From Allomuricauda sp. F6463D (GTDB taxonomy: Bacteria; Bacteroidota; Bacteroidia; Flavobacteriales; Flavobacteriaceae): a DNA stretch of 64,000 nucleotides. A program made the position numbers and the translations under genes. Positions 1 to 8,592 of the stretch are shown in pieces (within the stretch, counting starts at the first letter, position 1; every line of letters starts with the position of its first letter). The notes beneath the pieces are model-generated. The model saw nothing but the letters and a program-made list of their open reading frames with translations, did no database searches and was not told the DNA's origin. Location of the stretch: positions 1 to 64,000 of the forward strand of contig NZ_JALKAN010000004.1 in the NCBI RefSeq assembly GCF_023015965.1, given 5' to 3'.

Positions 1-15
1 CTCGGCATAAAAATC

Positions 16-124
16 TAGGTGGCCATGGCGACGGGGCCCACCCCTTTCCATTCCGAACAGGGAAGTTAAGCCCGTTTGCGCCGATGGTACTGCCACACCA
101 GGTGGGAGAGTAGGTCGCCGCCTT
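16..124 (+). rRNA. rrf: 5S ribosomal RNA
   Basis: The sequence has the conserved 5S core: the CCATTCCGAACAGGGAAGTTAAGCCC stretch type around 48-73, the loop E region, and complementary ends (TAGGTGGCCATGGCGA near 16-31 against the GGTCGCCGCCTT end). Length of about 110 nt fits the family. It lies at the window edge and is followed directly by a strong terminator, so it is most likely the last gene of an rRNA operon whose 16S and 23S genes lie upstream. The exact ends are estimates, good to a few bases. Confidence 0.95.
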
Positions 125-129
125 CCTTG

Positions 130-160
130 AAGCCCTTCACAAAAGTGAAGGGCTTTTTTT
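130..160 (+). terminator. Intrinsic terminator of the rRNA operon
   Basis: A perfect 11-bp stem (130-140 against 145-155) with an AAAA loop runs straight into a T tract ending at 160. It lies six bases after the 5S gene and separates it from the downstream membrane-protein gene. Confidence 0.95.
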
Positions 161-201
161 GTTTAAAGACTTTATCTTTACACACTTTAATATTAATTAC
201 T

Positions 202-840
202 TTGGATACCAAATCTGAAAATGTTTTGCTTCAAGAAAAGCTAAATGCATATTCCCATGCCTTAGGAATTTTATTGGCAGTAATAGGCACTATAGTTCTT
301 TTTCAAAATGATTTGGACAATTTACCCTACATGAAAGGAAGTGTCACTGGTTATGCTATTTCTTTGATAGTATTGTTTACCGCTTCTACTGTGTATCATG
401 CGGTTGAAAACCCAAAAGTCAAAAAGAGATTAAGGGTTCTAGACCATATCAGTATTTATTATCTTATTGCAGGAACGTATACACCTGTTTGCTTATCCAT
501 ACTATTATCATCAAAGGGATGGTTGTTGTTCTACTTAGTATGGGGAATTGCTTTTTTCGGGACAATCCTTAAAATATTTTTTACAGGTAGGTTTGAAACA
601 TTCTCTTTGGTGTTATATGGTGTTATGGGTTGGCTCATTGTAATTGATTTGTCCTATTTAATGGAGCATATGACCTCATCTGGATTAGTATATCTTGCTT
701 CTGGGGGAGCTTTCTATACCATTGGTATTCTTTTCTATGCAGTAAAAAAAATACCATATAATCATTTAATATGGCATTTTTTTGTCCTTGGTGGTGCTAT
801 ATGTCATTGGTTGATGATCAATGAATTATTGCAAATTTGA
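202..840 (+). CDS. Hemolysin III / PAQR-family membrane protein
   Basis: About 212 residues with seven hydrophobic segments. Family motifs are seen in order: EKLNAYSHALG near the N terminus, the STVYHAVE segment (His and Glu), LDHISIYYLIAGTYTP, and a closing histidine segment NHLIWHFFVLGGAICHW. These match the YqfA/hemolysin III branch of the PAQR superfamily, integral inner-membrane proteins with a predicted metal site built from Ser/Asp/His; the hemolysin name is historical and activity here is unknown. The open frame continues upstream into the 5S gene and has no ATG near the conserved start, so TTG at 202 was chosen; TTG at 226 is an alternative. Confidence 0.88.
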   Translation: MDTKSENVLLQEKLNAYSHALGILLAVIGTIVLFQNDLDNLPYMKGSVTGYAISLIVLFTASTVYHAVENPKVKKRLRVLDHISIYYLIAGTYTPVCLSILLSSKGWLLFYLVWGIAFFGTILKIFFTGRFETFSLVLYGVMGWLIVIDLSYLMEHMTSSGLVYLASGGAFYTIGILFYAVKKIPYNHLIWHFFVLGGAICHWLMINELLQI

Positions 841-888
841 TGTATAATCAAATCAGACACTTATATCAATATTGAGTGTTTAATTACC

Positions 889-1575
889 TTATACCAAATA
901 AGCAATCCCGATACCCAAAATAATCACAATTAGTTTCCTTAGATTAAATGCATGACCCTGGGCACTTTCAAACAAAATGATGGTGGAAATATGTAAAAAC
1001 ACTCCTATAGCCAAGGAGGTTAGCAGATGTCCATACTTTTCCATACTTGGAGATGTGGAAATATAACTTCCCAAAGGAGTCATCAAAGAAAATGCACCAA
1101 TGAACAATAGAGTAGAACTTAACTTCATTCTTGAATTGACCAAAAAGATACTCAGAATGATAGCAATTGGAATTTTATGGATGATGATGCCGTACAAAAT
1201 GGAATCGTTTCCATGAATAGGAACTCCTTCTACCAATGCATGTATGGAAAGGCTCCAAAACAAAAGCGTAGGGAACTTACTTTTCTCTAGGTGATAGTGC
1301 ATATGTCCATGTTCTGCTCCTTTAGAGAAAAACTCCAAAAATACCTGTAGCAAAATTCCACCTAAAATGTAAAGTGCTATGGTTTTAGGATTGTGACCGT
1401 TGTACACATCGGGCAATAGCTTGAAAAAGGTAAGTGATAAAAGAAATGCTCCACTAAAAGCAAGCAAGAGTTTAATATTATCGTTATTTTTTGGTTTTGT
1501 AAACCAAACAAATCCAAATCCGGCCCAAACAGCCAAAATTGGAATAATATAAATAATAAGGGACGGAAAATCCAT
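889..1575 (-). CDS. ZIP-family divalent metal transporter
   Basis: This 228-residue polytopic protein has about eight hydrophobic segments. The metal-path motifs of the ZIP family are visible: HALVEGVPI in one helix and HKIPIAI in the next, with a His-rich loop (AEHGHMHYHLE) before them that resembles the usual cytoplasmic metal-binding loop. ZIP proteins import Zn, Fe or Mn; the substrate cannot be told from sequence. It is convergent with the hemolysin III-like gene and divergent from the methyltransferase gene at 1631, sharing a compact promoter region with it. Confidence 0.9.
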   Translation of the reverse strand: MDFPSLIIYIIPILAVWAGFGFVWFTKPKNNDNIKLLLAFSGAFLLSLTFFKLLPDVYNGHNPKTIALYILGGILLQVFLEFFSKGAEHGHMHYHLEKSKFPTLLFWSLSIHALVEGVPIHGNDSILYGIIIHKIPIAIILSIFLVNSRMKLSSTLLFIGAFSLMTPLGSYISTSPSMEKYGHLLTSLAIGVFLHISTIILFESAQGHAFNLRKLIVIILGIGIAYLV

Positions 1576-1590
1576 AGGTGGAATTAAGGT

Positions 1591-1611
1591 GCAAAAATAG
1601 CCTATTTTTGC
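1591..1611. promoter_or_regulatory. Divergent promoter: two -7 boxes in a palindrome
   Basis: The 21 bases form a perfect inverted repeat with a single central base. Each arm holds a consensus Bacteroidota -7 box: TATTTTTG at 1603-1610 on the plus strand, and the same word on the minus strand at 1599-1592. They would drive the methyltransferase gene (ATG at 1631) and the ZIP gene (ATG ending at 1575). Clear TTTG -33 boxes were not found on either side, so the promoter call rests on the -7 words and position. Confidence 0.55.
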
Positions 1612-1630
1612 GTAAAGTTTTAAAGATAGT

Positions 1631-2800
1631 ATGGCAGGGAATTATAAAATGATGGCTAAGACTCTTTACGGATTTGAGCCTATTTTGGCAAAGGAACTTC
1701 GTAATTTGGGTGCTGGACATGTGGAAGAAGGAGTTCGAAATGTAACCTTTGAAGGAGATATCGGTTTTATGTACAAGGCAAATCTTTGCCTTAGAACGGC
1801 GCTAAAAGTATTTAAGCCCATCAAAACATTCCGGGTTTTTAATGAAAAAGATCTCTATCGTAACATTTATGAGCTGGATTGGCCCGAATTTTTTGATGTG
1901 GAGAAAACCTTTGCCATTGACAGTATTGCCAATACCGATGTTTTTGACAATTCCATGTTTGTTTCCCTGAAAGCCAAAGATGCCATTGTGGATAAGTTTA
2001 GGGAGGTTGTACGCGAACGACCCAATGTGAAAACCCAAGACCCTGACATTAGAATAAATATCCATATTTATAAAAATACATGTACAGTTTCCTTGGATAG
2101 CTCAGGCAATTCCCTTCACCAACGTGGATATCGTATTTTGACCAATATTGCACCGATTAACGAGGTGCTTGCTGCTGGTTTGTTGCTTAATAGTGGTTGG
2201 GATGGTAAGACTGATTTTATGGATCCCATGTGCGGAAGTGGTACTTTTTTGATTGAGGCTGCTATGATCGCATGTAATATTCCAGCGAACATCAATAGAG
2301 CGTCTTATGCATTTATGCATTGGAACGATTATGATGAGGAGCTACATAATAAGATAGTTGATGCGAGTTTGAAAAAGGTCCGAGAGTTTCATCATAAAAT
2401 CATAGGTTATGACAAAGCACCTTCTGCCGTAAGGAAAACACAGGAAAATGTAGATCATGCAAACCTATCGGATTATATTAGTGTAGAACGAAAGGACTTC
2501 TTTAGAACAGAAAAGCCAGTTGAAGATAAACTACATATGGTATTCAACCCTCCATATGGTGAACGATTGCCCATAGACGTTGAGGCCTTTTACGGTAAAA
2601 TAGGTGATACCTTAAAACAAAACTACCCTGGAACATATGCTTGGTTGATTACTTCAAATCTTGAAGCCTTGAAATGTGTGGGATTACGGCCTTCTAAAAA
2701 AATAAAAACCTTTAACGGAAAACTGGAAGCTAGGCTCGTAAAATATGATATATATGAAGGAAGTAAAAAAGCGAAACACCAAAACGAAAATGGGGATTAG
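1631..2800 (+). CDS. THUMP-domain class I SAM-dependent RNA methyltransferase
   Basis: The 389 residues hold an N-terminal ferredoxin-like and THUMP RNA-binding region (roughly 1-155) and a Rossmann methyltransferase domain. The SAM-binding motif DPMCGSGTF begins near residue 198 and the catalytic NPPYGER motif near residue 306; an Asn-Pro-Pro-Tyr motif indicates N-methylation of a base. It matches the RlmL N-terminal half of the E. coli RlmKL fusion, which makes m2G2445 in 23S rRNA. Here it stands alone without the RlmK part, as in most Bacteroidota. The lysine-rich tail is consistent with RNA contact. The exact target base is inferred, not shown. Confidence 0.92.
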   Translation: MAGNYKMMAKTLYGFEPILAKELRNLGAGHVEEGVRNVTFEGDIGFMYKANLCLRTALKVFKPIKTFRVFNEKDLYRNIYELDWPEFFDVEKTFAIDSIANTDVFDNSMFVSLKAKDAIVDKFREVVRERPNVKTQDPDIRINIHIYKNTCTVSLDSSGNSLHQRGYRILTNIAPINEVLAAGLLLNSGWDGKTDFMDPMCGSGTFLIEAAMIACNIPANINRASYAFMHWNDYDEELHNKIVDASLKKVREFHHKIIGYDKAPSAVRKTQENVDHANLSDYISVERKDFFRTEKPVEDKLHMVFNPPYGERLPIDVEAFYGKIGDTLKQNYPGTYAWLITSNLEALKCVGLRPSKKIKTFNGKLEARLVKYDIYEGSKKAKHQNENGD

Positions 2801-2916
2801 TTTATTTAACAAAAAAAGGACTTCTCGTTAGTAAAGTAGTTTGTGATAAAGCAAAAGATATTTTAGATTTGGAATGTTGTTTAACACGCAACTAACTAAC
2901 TCAACCAAATTTTATA

Positions 2917-2942
2917 AAAGGAGCCCCAACCAGGCTCCTTTT
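2917..2942. terminator. Bidirectional terminator
   Basis: A 10-bp stem (AAAAGGAGCC / GGCTCCTTTT) with a short loop, A-rich on the left and T-rich on the right, sits between the methyltransferase gene and the convergent VOC remnant. It could end transcripts from both sides. Confidence 0.8.
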
Positions 2943-3281
2943 ATTTTTCGGACCAAATGGCAAGTTCATTACCTGATGGGTCTGTAAAATGAAAACGCTT
3001 TCCTCCTGGAAAGCCAAAAACATCCCTTACGATCAATCCTCCTGAAATGATTATTTTATTCTTTATTTCATCTAAGTCTTTATGGTAGAGAACAACAAGC
3101 GCACCATTTGAGATGGGTTGTTCCGTCAATTAAACCCTCCCGCTATACCACTTGTGGTAAATGACGTATACGTGGGGCCATAATCGGTAAATTCCCATCC
3201 AAAAGTTTGTGCGTAAAACGTCTTGGTTTTAACAAGGTCTCCTGACTTGAACTCTATATAGTCTATAGAAGTGGCACCCAT
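2941..3281 (-). pseudogene. VOC-family (glyoxalase-like) gene with a frameshift
   Basis: Two adjoining frames together make one VOC protein of about 113 residues. The first frame starts at ATG 3281 and encodes MGATSIDYIEFKSGDL through FGWEFTDYGP and TSGIAGGFN, then hits TGA at 3128-3126. The second frame carries the missing half from about 3129 to 2941: ISNGALVVLYHKDLDE, FPGGKRFHFTDP and SGNELAIWSE, the usual C-terminal half with the metal-ligand Glu. Restoring one base near 3129 joins them. The start lies one base after the stop of the DUF6048 gene, so it was co-transcribed. It may be a true pseudogene or a sequencing error in an A/T run. Confidence 0.8.
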
Positions 3282-3282
3282 A

Positions 3283-4038
3283 TTACTGACCGTTTTCTTC
3301 TTCCTTCTTTTTTGATTTTTTGTACAATGGGATAAAGTAGCTGATGGAATAGTTGTAGTTCACACCAAAGTTACTTCCATCTGTGACTTTATTGAATCCG
3401 GGAATCCACAGATTGGGGAAGTTTTCATTTTCCGTATTTGTAATTAAAAATCCCAAGCGAGCGCTCATTCCAACAAAAATATTAGCAAAAAGCTCAACTT
3501 TGGCTCCCACAACAAATTCGAGCCATGATGCGGATAGACCCTCATATTCTCTATTGGGGTTTGCGCCGGGCAAAAATGTTGAATTGAAAAACTGTTCGGT
3601 ATCGTATAGGCTATAGTCGTTCAAGGTTTGGCTGAAACTGGCCACAGCATATCGTCCACCAATGGTTATGGCATTGTTCATTCCATACCAGTTTTCATAA
3701 GTATTCAGATCAACGCCGGCTTTAATATAGCTCCCAGAGGTTTCGTAATCATATAAAACAGTGTTGTTCAAATTTTCGTCCTGGCGTTTAGTTTCATTCC
3801 CTATTTCGGCAGCCAGATACAATCTATGCGTAAGCCGGTAATCTCCGACCAGTTCAAGCCCGGTATAATCCTCATCCATAAAAGACAACACCAGCTTGCT
3901 AATGTCCGCACCAACACGTAGGCCATACTGATCCTTATATTCAACGGTATCTTTTTGTTGGAGATTTATGGATTCCTCTTGCGCATTTGCCAATACAGGG
4001 AGCAAGCCAATTAAAATACTAATGAAATATTTTGACAT
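3283..4038 (-). CDS. DUF6048-family secreted protein
   Basis: About 251 residues: a Sec signal peptide (MSKYFISILIGLLPVLANAQ) and then alternating short beta strands typical of a small outer-membrane barrel. The C terminus has aromatic barrel-like strands (YNYSISYFIPL) followed by a charged tail. The ATG at 4038 was preferred over one at 4074 because it begins a clean signal peptide; it overlaps the upstream DUF6452 gene by 20 bases. The pair DUF6452-DUF6048 next to rlmD recurs, from memory, in Flavobacteriaceae. No function is known. Assignment to DUF6048 rests on this context and the sequence pattern. Confidence 0.75.
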   Translation of the reverse strand: MSKYFISILIGLLPVLANAQEESINLQQKDTVEYKDQYGLRVGADISKLVLSFMDEDYTGLELVGDYRLTHRLYLAAEIGNETKRQDENLNNTVLYDYETSGSYIKAGVDLNTYENWYGMNNAITIGGRYAVASFSQTLNDYSLYDTEQFFNSTFLPGANPNREYEGLSASWLEFVVGAKVELFANIFVGMSARLGFLITNTENENFPNLWIPGFNKVTDGSNFGVNYNYSISYFIPLYKKSKKKEEENGQ

Positions 4039-4537
4039 GGATGTTATCTGTGTTTTCAATGGTTTGTTGAACAACGGCTATATCTTGGATCCAGTTATCA
4101 TCATCTTCAGTCAAGGAAACAGCCAATTCGTTGTAAATGGTAATAAAGCCACATGCCCTGGATATAAACGATTCACTGGTGACATAGGTTATGGTCAAGG
4201 TATCTCTATTGCCTGTTTCCAATTCGGTATCATCATCATCTTCGGAATTAGAAATAATCTCGTACATGGTGGTCACGGCATTGCTTCTTAACGGGACTGA
4301 CAATGAATCAGGAGAATCTGTTCTGTCACTAAAAGAATCGTTTTCCAATACACTATCAATATCAATATTTCTTATACGTATGGAGGATACTTCCTTTGTT
4401 TCAGTGGTGTCTTCCATATCATTAAAACCGATGACCAACAGAGGTGTATCTCCATCAATACAGATATCGTCCTTTTCACAGGAAGATGCGTAATAGAGCA
4501 ATGAGGTTATAAGTAGGATGGAGATTATTTTTTTCAT
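4019..4537 (-). CDS. DUF6452-family lipoprotein
   Basis: A 172-residue predicted lipoprotein: hydrophobic leader with a lipobox cysteine (YYASSCEKDD), then a beta-rich acidic domain with the CIDGDTPLLVIGF segment. It follows rlmD by 28 bases and overlaps the DUF6048 gene, so the three form one transcript with the VOC remnant. The lipoprotein and the predicted barrel may act together at the outer membrane; this is inference from gene order only. Confidence 0.75.
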   Translation of the reverse strand: MKKIISILLITSLLYYASSCEKDDICIDGDTPLLVIGFNDMEDTTETKEVSSIRIRNIDIDSVLENDSFSDRTDSPDSLSVPLRSNAVTTMYEIISNSEDDDDTELETGNRDTLTITYVTSESFISRACGFITIYNELAVSLTEDDDNWIQDIAVVQQTIENTDNIHVKIFH

Positions 4538-4565
4538 TCCGGTTACATGTGGGTTTTAATAAAAA

Positions 4566-5978
4566 CTACACCCGTTTTTCCAAAAGTACAACATTTTCGA
4601 CGTGGTGCGTTTGTGGGAACATATCTACGGGTTGAACCTTGGTAATTTTATATTTCTCATTCATGAGAGCTAAATCCCTTGCTTGGGTAGCGCTGTTACA
4701 GCTAACGTATACGATTTTGGCCGGTGCTACCGACAATAGCTGTTCCACCACTTGTTTATGCATACCGTCTCGTGGTGGGTCTGTCACAATAACATCTGGT
4801 TGACCATGTTCAGCAATGAAGGCGTCATTAAAAACATTTTTCATATCACCAACAAAAAAATCCACATTGGAGATGTTGTTGTGCTTGGCATTTGACTTAG
4901 CATCTTCGATAGCTTCGGGAACAGACTCCACACCAACAACTTTTTTCGCATTTTTAGCTATAAACTGGGCTATTGTGCCTGTTCCGGTATATAGGTCATA
5001 TACCAATTCGTTTCCGGAAAGTCCGGCAAAATCTCTTGTAATTTTGTAAAGCTCGTAGGCTTGTGCCGAATTGGTCTGATAAAATGATTTTGCGTTGATC
5101 TTAAAATGAAGATCTTCCATTTCCTCAAAAATATGATCGCGCCCTGCGAAACAAACTATTTCTTGATCATATATGGTATCGTTTCCTTTAGTATTGACCA
5201 CATAGAGTAGGGCAGTTATCTCAGGAAATGTTTCCTGTAAGTGATTCAGGAGTAATTCTCGATGCGCTTCATTGTTTTCATAAAATTGGACGAGAACCAT
5301 AATTTCTCCCGTGGATGATGTTCTGATCATTAAGGTACGTAAAAGTCCTTTTTGTTTTCGAGGGTTAAAAAAAGTAAGGCCATTTTCGTTTGCAAAATTT
5401 TTGGTTTCCAATCGAATTGCATTGGAAGGGTCTTGCTGTAAATGACACTTTTTAATATCCAGAATCTTGTCCCACATGCCAGGAATGTGGAACCCTAAAG
5501 CGTTTCTGTCCTCTATTTCATTGTCAGAATTGATCTCTTCCTGGGTTAACCATCGGCTATCAGAAAAGGAGAACTCCATTTTGTTTCTATAAAAATAGTG
5601 CTCCTTGGAACCTAAAATTGGGGTTATTCCTGGTAGTTCCACGTTGCCGATACGTTTTAAATTGTTTTCGACTTCTTTTTGCTTAAAATATAGTTGGTGC
5701 TCGTAGCCCATGTGCTGCCATTTACATCCACCACAGACCCCGAAGTGTTCACAAACAGGTTCGGTTCTTTTATCAGAAAATTTGTGAAAGTTGGTTGCAA
5801 CGCCTTCAAAATAAGCTTTTCGCTTTTTAGTGGTCATAACATCAACTACATCGCCAGGTACGGCATTGGTAAGGAAAATTACCCGTCCATCAGGGGCTTT
5901 GCCAACGGATTTTCCTTTTGCTCCGGCATCTATGACTTCTACGTTTTCAAACGTTTTTCTTTTGGTTTTTTTACGCAT
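4566..5978 (-). CDS. rlmD: 23S rRNA (uracil-1939-C5)-methyltransferase RlmD
   Basis: The 470 residues show a TRAM domain (about 5-65), the cysteine cluster CEHFGVCGGCKWQ expected for the [4Fe-4S] site near 77-88, with another Cys in KKCHLQ, a SAM motif YDLYTGTGTIAQF, the DPPRDG motif, and the catalytic nucleophile in VYVSCNSATQ. These define the RumA/TrmA m5U methyltransferase family; RlmD methylates U1939 of 23S rRNA. It heads the operon with DUF6452 and DUF6048. A -7 box ends five bases before the start codon. Confidence 0.93.
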   Translation of the reverse strand: MRKKTKRKTFENVEVIDAGAKGKSVGKAPDGRVIFLTNAVPGDVVDVMTTKKRKAYFEGVATNFHKFSDKRTEPVCEHFGVCGGCKWQHMGYEHQLYFKQKEVENNLKRIGNVELPGITPILGSKEHYFYRNKMEFSFSDSRWLTQEEINSDNEIEDRNALGFHIPGMWDKILDIKKCHLQQDPSNAIRLETKNFANENGLTFFNPRKQKGLLRTLMIRTSSTGEIMVLVQFYENNEAHRELLLNHLQETFPEITALLYVVNTKGNDTIYDQEIVCFAGRDHIFEEMEDLHFKINAKSFYQTNSAQAYELYKITRDFAGLSGNELVYDLYTGTGTIAQFIAKNAKKVVGVESVPEAIEDAKSNAKHNNISNVDFFVGDMKNVFNDAFIAEHGQPDVIVTDPPRDGMHKQVVEQLLSVAPAKIVYVSCNSATQARDLALMNEKYKITKVQPVDMFPQTHHVENVVLLEKRV

Positions 5979-5982
5979 GCCG

Positions 5983-5990
5983 CAAAAGTA
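5983..5990 (-). promoter_or_regulatory. -7 box of rlmD
   Basis: On the minus strand this reads TACTTTTG, an exact TAnnTTTG word, ending only 5 bases before the rlmD ATG (5978). No clear TTTG -33 box was found. If used, the transcript would have almost no leader. Confidence 0.45.
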
Positions 5991-6212
5991 AGTTCTTTTT
6001 GTTATTTGAAAGAAGACAGGTTCTTAAATTGCGTGTAAACTTTTGGTTGTACCGAAAGGAATCACTTTGGTAAAATTATATTTTCGTCAATTAATTTGTA
6101 ATTTGCGGACGCTACCAGGGATGATTTCTCTCCCACGCTGCTTTTTCGAGACTTCGAAAGAATAAAGGTACAGTAGGAATGGTTATTTTATCAATTTTAA
6201 TCATTTAATGAA

Positions 6213-7463
6213 ATGGCTGTTTTAGAACATTTGACATCGCAACAAGCGATAGATTTAGAAAATAAATACGGAGCACACAATTACCACCCACTCCCAGTAG
6301 TGTTGAGCAAAGGTAAGGGTGTTTATGTTTGGGATGTGGAAGGAAAAAAGTATTACGATTTTCTATCTGCGTATTCCGCAGTGAACCAAGGGCATTGTCA
6401 TCCAAAAATTATTGGTGCAATGGAAGAACAAGCAAAAAGATTGACCTTGACTTCTCGTGCGTTTTATAACGATATGCTTGGCAAATATGAAAAATATGCT
6501 ACCGAGACGTTTGGTTTTGACAAGTTGTTGCCCATGAACACGGGAGCTGAAGCTGTTGAGACCGCCTTGAAAATATGTAGGCGATGGGCATACCAGAAAA
6601 AGGGTATTCCGGAGAACCAAGCTCAAATAATAGTGTGTGAAAATAACTTTCATGGAAGAACAACTACGATAATTTCCTTTTCCAATGATAATGTGGCGCG
6701 AGAAAACTATGGTCCTTACACCGAAGGGTTCGTGAAAATTGAGTATGATAATTTAACAGCTTTGGAAAATGCATTGGAGAGTAACCCGCATGTTGCTGGA
6801 TTCCTAGTGGAACCGATACAGGGAGAAGCAGGGGTTTATGTACCATCGGAAGGATATTTAAAATCGGCCAAGGCACTTTGTGAAAAATACAACGTACTTT
6901 TTATTGCCGACGAGGTGCAAACAGGTGTGGCCAGAACAGGTAAAATGTTGGCTGTGGACCACGAAAATGTTAAGCCTGACATTTTGATATTGGGCAAGGC
7001 CCTTTCCGGAGGAGTTTACCCAGTTTCAGGTGTTTTAGCAAACGATGGGATTATGGAAGTCATTACCCCAGGAAGTCATGGAAGTACTTTTGGCGGGAAT
7101 CCTGTTGCTGCCGCAGTTAGTACTGCTGCTCTGGAGGTTATAAAAGATGAGAATTTGGCAGAAAATGCCCAAGTATTGGGGGAATTGTTCCGTGATGAGT
7201 TGAACAAGTTTATTCCAACCTGCGATTTGGTGGTGAAAGTAAGGGGTAAGGGATTGCTCAACGCCATTTTAATCAATGATACCGAAGATAGTTCCACTGC
7301 TTGGGATATTTGTATGGCCTTAAAGGAAAATGGTTTATTGGCGAAACCTACTCATGGCAACATTATCCGGTTTGCGCCACCTTTGGTGATGACTAAGGAG
7401 GAATTGATGGATTGCGTTTCTATTATTATAAAAACCTTAGAGAGCTTTAAAGCAAACGGTTGA
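6213..7463 (+). CDS. rocD: Ornithine--oxo-acid transaminase
   Basis: A 416-residue class III PLP aminotransferase. Visible landmarks are the [11 protein letters not shown] segment, the [10 protein letters not shown] cofactor loop, the NNFHGRTTT motif, [15 protein letters not shown] with the PLP-contacting Asp, and the Schiff-base lysine in [15 protein letters not shown], then [10 protein letters not shown]. The overall pattern fits ornithine aminotransferase, which moves the delta-amino group of ornithine to 2-oxoglutarate and gives glutamate semialdehyde for proline or glutamate. It stands alone, with a 235-base upstream region and its own terminator. Confidence 0.93.
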   Translation: MAVLEHLTSQQAIDLENKYGAHNYHPLPVVLSKGKGVYVWDVEGKKYYDFLSAYSAVNQGHCHPKIIGAMEEQAKRLTLTSRAFYNDMLGKYEKYATETFGFDKLLPMNTGAEAVETALKICRRWAYQKKGIPENQAQIIVCENNFHGRTTTIISFSNDNVARENYGPYTEGFVKIEYDNLTALENALESNPHVAGFLVEPIQGEAGVYVPSEGYLKSAKALCEKYNVLFIADEVQTGVARTGKMLAVDHENVKPDILILGKALSGGVYPVSGVLANDGIMEVITPGSHGSTFGGNPVAAAVSTAALEVIKDENLAENAQVLGELFRDELNKFIPTCDLVVKVRGKGLLNAILINDTEDSSTAWDICMALKENGLLAKPTHGNIIRFAPPLVMTKEELMDCVSIIIKTLESFKANG

Positions 7464-7469
7464 ATAAAA

Positions 7470-7497
7470 ACTGGGGCAATTGCCCCAGTTAGTTTTT
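7470..7497 (+). terminator. Intrinsic terminator of rocD
   Basis: The stem AACTGGGGCAA/TTGCCCCAGTT (7470-7491) is perfectly self-complementary and is followed by a T-rich tract to about 7497. It separates rocD from the convergent protease gene. Confidence 0.88.
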
Positions 7498-7501
7498 TAG
7501 A

Positions 7502-8578
7502 TTAAAAGTCTTCTTTTGATTCTATAGACATTTCACATCCGAAATTATCGGCAAAATAATTATCTAAATCATCAGCCTTTAAAGCTAAATTTTTGATATT
7601 GTTTTTGATGGTGTCAGCATGGTCGGTAAATATGTCCGAAAGATGGATCCTATATGAGAGATAGATTTGGTTCTTGTGAATGCCCAAGTAGTAGGGTTCC
7701 ATGTTTTTTTCCAATAAATGTGTCAACAGCTCTTCGATATTTTGTTTTGGAAGGCTGTTCATGGGAGATGTCGATATCAAATAATCCCTTTTGAAGACAA
7801 ATATTCGAATAAGTGCGCTCCCTTGGTGAAATTCCCAAAAATCTCTGCCGGCCCTTCCCAAAATAGGATTGAGGCCCAAATCCGTGATTGCACTTTCAAC
7901 AAACTGGGCGAAATGACTTTTTTCAAATTCTTCCCATATTGAAATATCCATATTGTTTCCGCAATTGGAGCAAAATTCAGCTTCTTCTTCTATGTAAAAA
8001 TCACAAGAGCTACATTTTACACTAAAAGATGTTCTTTCGATTTTGGCAAAATCGTTCAACTCTTTGATAAGATCGGAGTGTTTTATGCCAAAACCAACAT
8101 TATCGGCGTTGTTGAACTTGGAGGTAGTTACCCCTACCACAACACCAGCTTCATTCAGCATAGGGCCACCAGAGTTCCCCGGATTAACGGCGGCATCAGT
8201 TTGGATATAGTTTCTACTGCCCATTGGTTGACTTGTAGAGGATACAATTCCTTCCGTAATGGTGTAGGGCAAACCAAAAGGATATCCATTTATAAATATT
8301 TTTTGCGTGTTTGTAATCACAATTTCTTGTTGAATTGTAATATCGTTCTGTGTATTCTCAAATCCATCGATACATAGAAAAGCAAGGTCTACTTCTGGAT
8401 TGACCATGACTACATTGGCAACAAACCTATCTTTTTTATAATCTTCAACAGCAACTATTTTTTCTCCTTTAACTACATGATAGTTTGTAATGATATGATT
8501 GTGTCCGCTTGCAATGAAACCACTTCCTGTTCCAGAAGCCGTAACAATTTTAAAAACTGATTTTCTTATATTTTCCAT
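7502..8578 (-). CDS. Cytosolic trypsin-like protease with zinc ribbon and YbjN-like domain
   Basis: 358 residues in three parts. First, an S1C-type chymotrypsin-fold protease (1-180) with the full triad visible: His34 in ITNYHVV, Asp64 in NPEVDLAF and Ser136 in NPGNSGGP. Second, a zinc ribbon with paired cysteines 189/192 and 203/206. Third, a C-terminal region (about 210-350) with the helix-strand pattern of YbjN or type III chaperone-like (CesT) folds, including IEELLTHLLEKN and LALKADDLDNY. There is no signal peptide or membrane segment, unlike DegP/HtrA, so it should act in the cytoplasm; no PDZ domain is present. The neighbour 14 bases upstream is probably co-transcribed. The YbjN-like call is from pattern only. 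Confidence 0.8.
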   Translation of the reverse strand: MENIRKSVFKIVTASGTGSGFIASGHNHIITNYHVVKGEKIVAVEDYKKDRFVANVVMVNPEVDLAFLCIDGFENTQNDITIQQEIVITNTQKIFINGYPFGLPYTITEGIVSSTSQPMGSRNYIQTDAAVNPGNSGGPMLNEAGVVVGVTTSKFNNADNVGFGIKHSDLIKELNDFAKIERTSFSVKCSSCDFYIEEEAEFCSNCGNNMDISIWEEFEKSHFAQFVESAITDLGLNPILGRAGRDFWEFHQGSALIRIFVFKRDYLISTSPMNSLPKQNIEELLTHLLEKNMEPYYLGIHKNQIYLSYRIHLSDIFTDHADTIKNNIKNLALKADDLDNYFADNFGCEMSIESKEDF

Positions 8579-8592
8579 CTTTTTGTTTCTGG

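Noticed and set aside
76-201. The open frame of the hemolysin III-like gene continues upstream through the 5S gene and the terminator
   Set aside because: It overlaps a structural RNA and has no family similarity there; a start after the terminator is far more likely.
3120-3135. Programmed -1 frameshift in the VOC gene
   Set aside because: The GGGTTTA heptamer is in the wrong phase and the shifted frame has a TAA just before the join.
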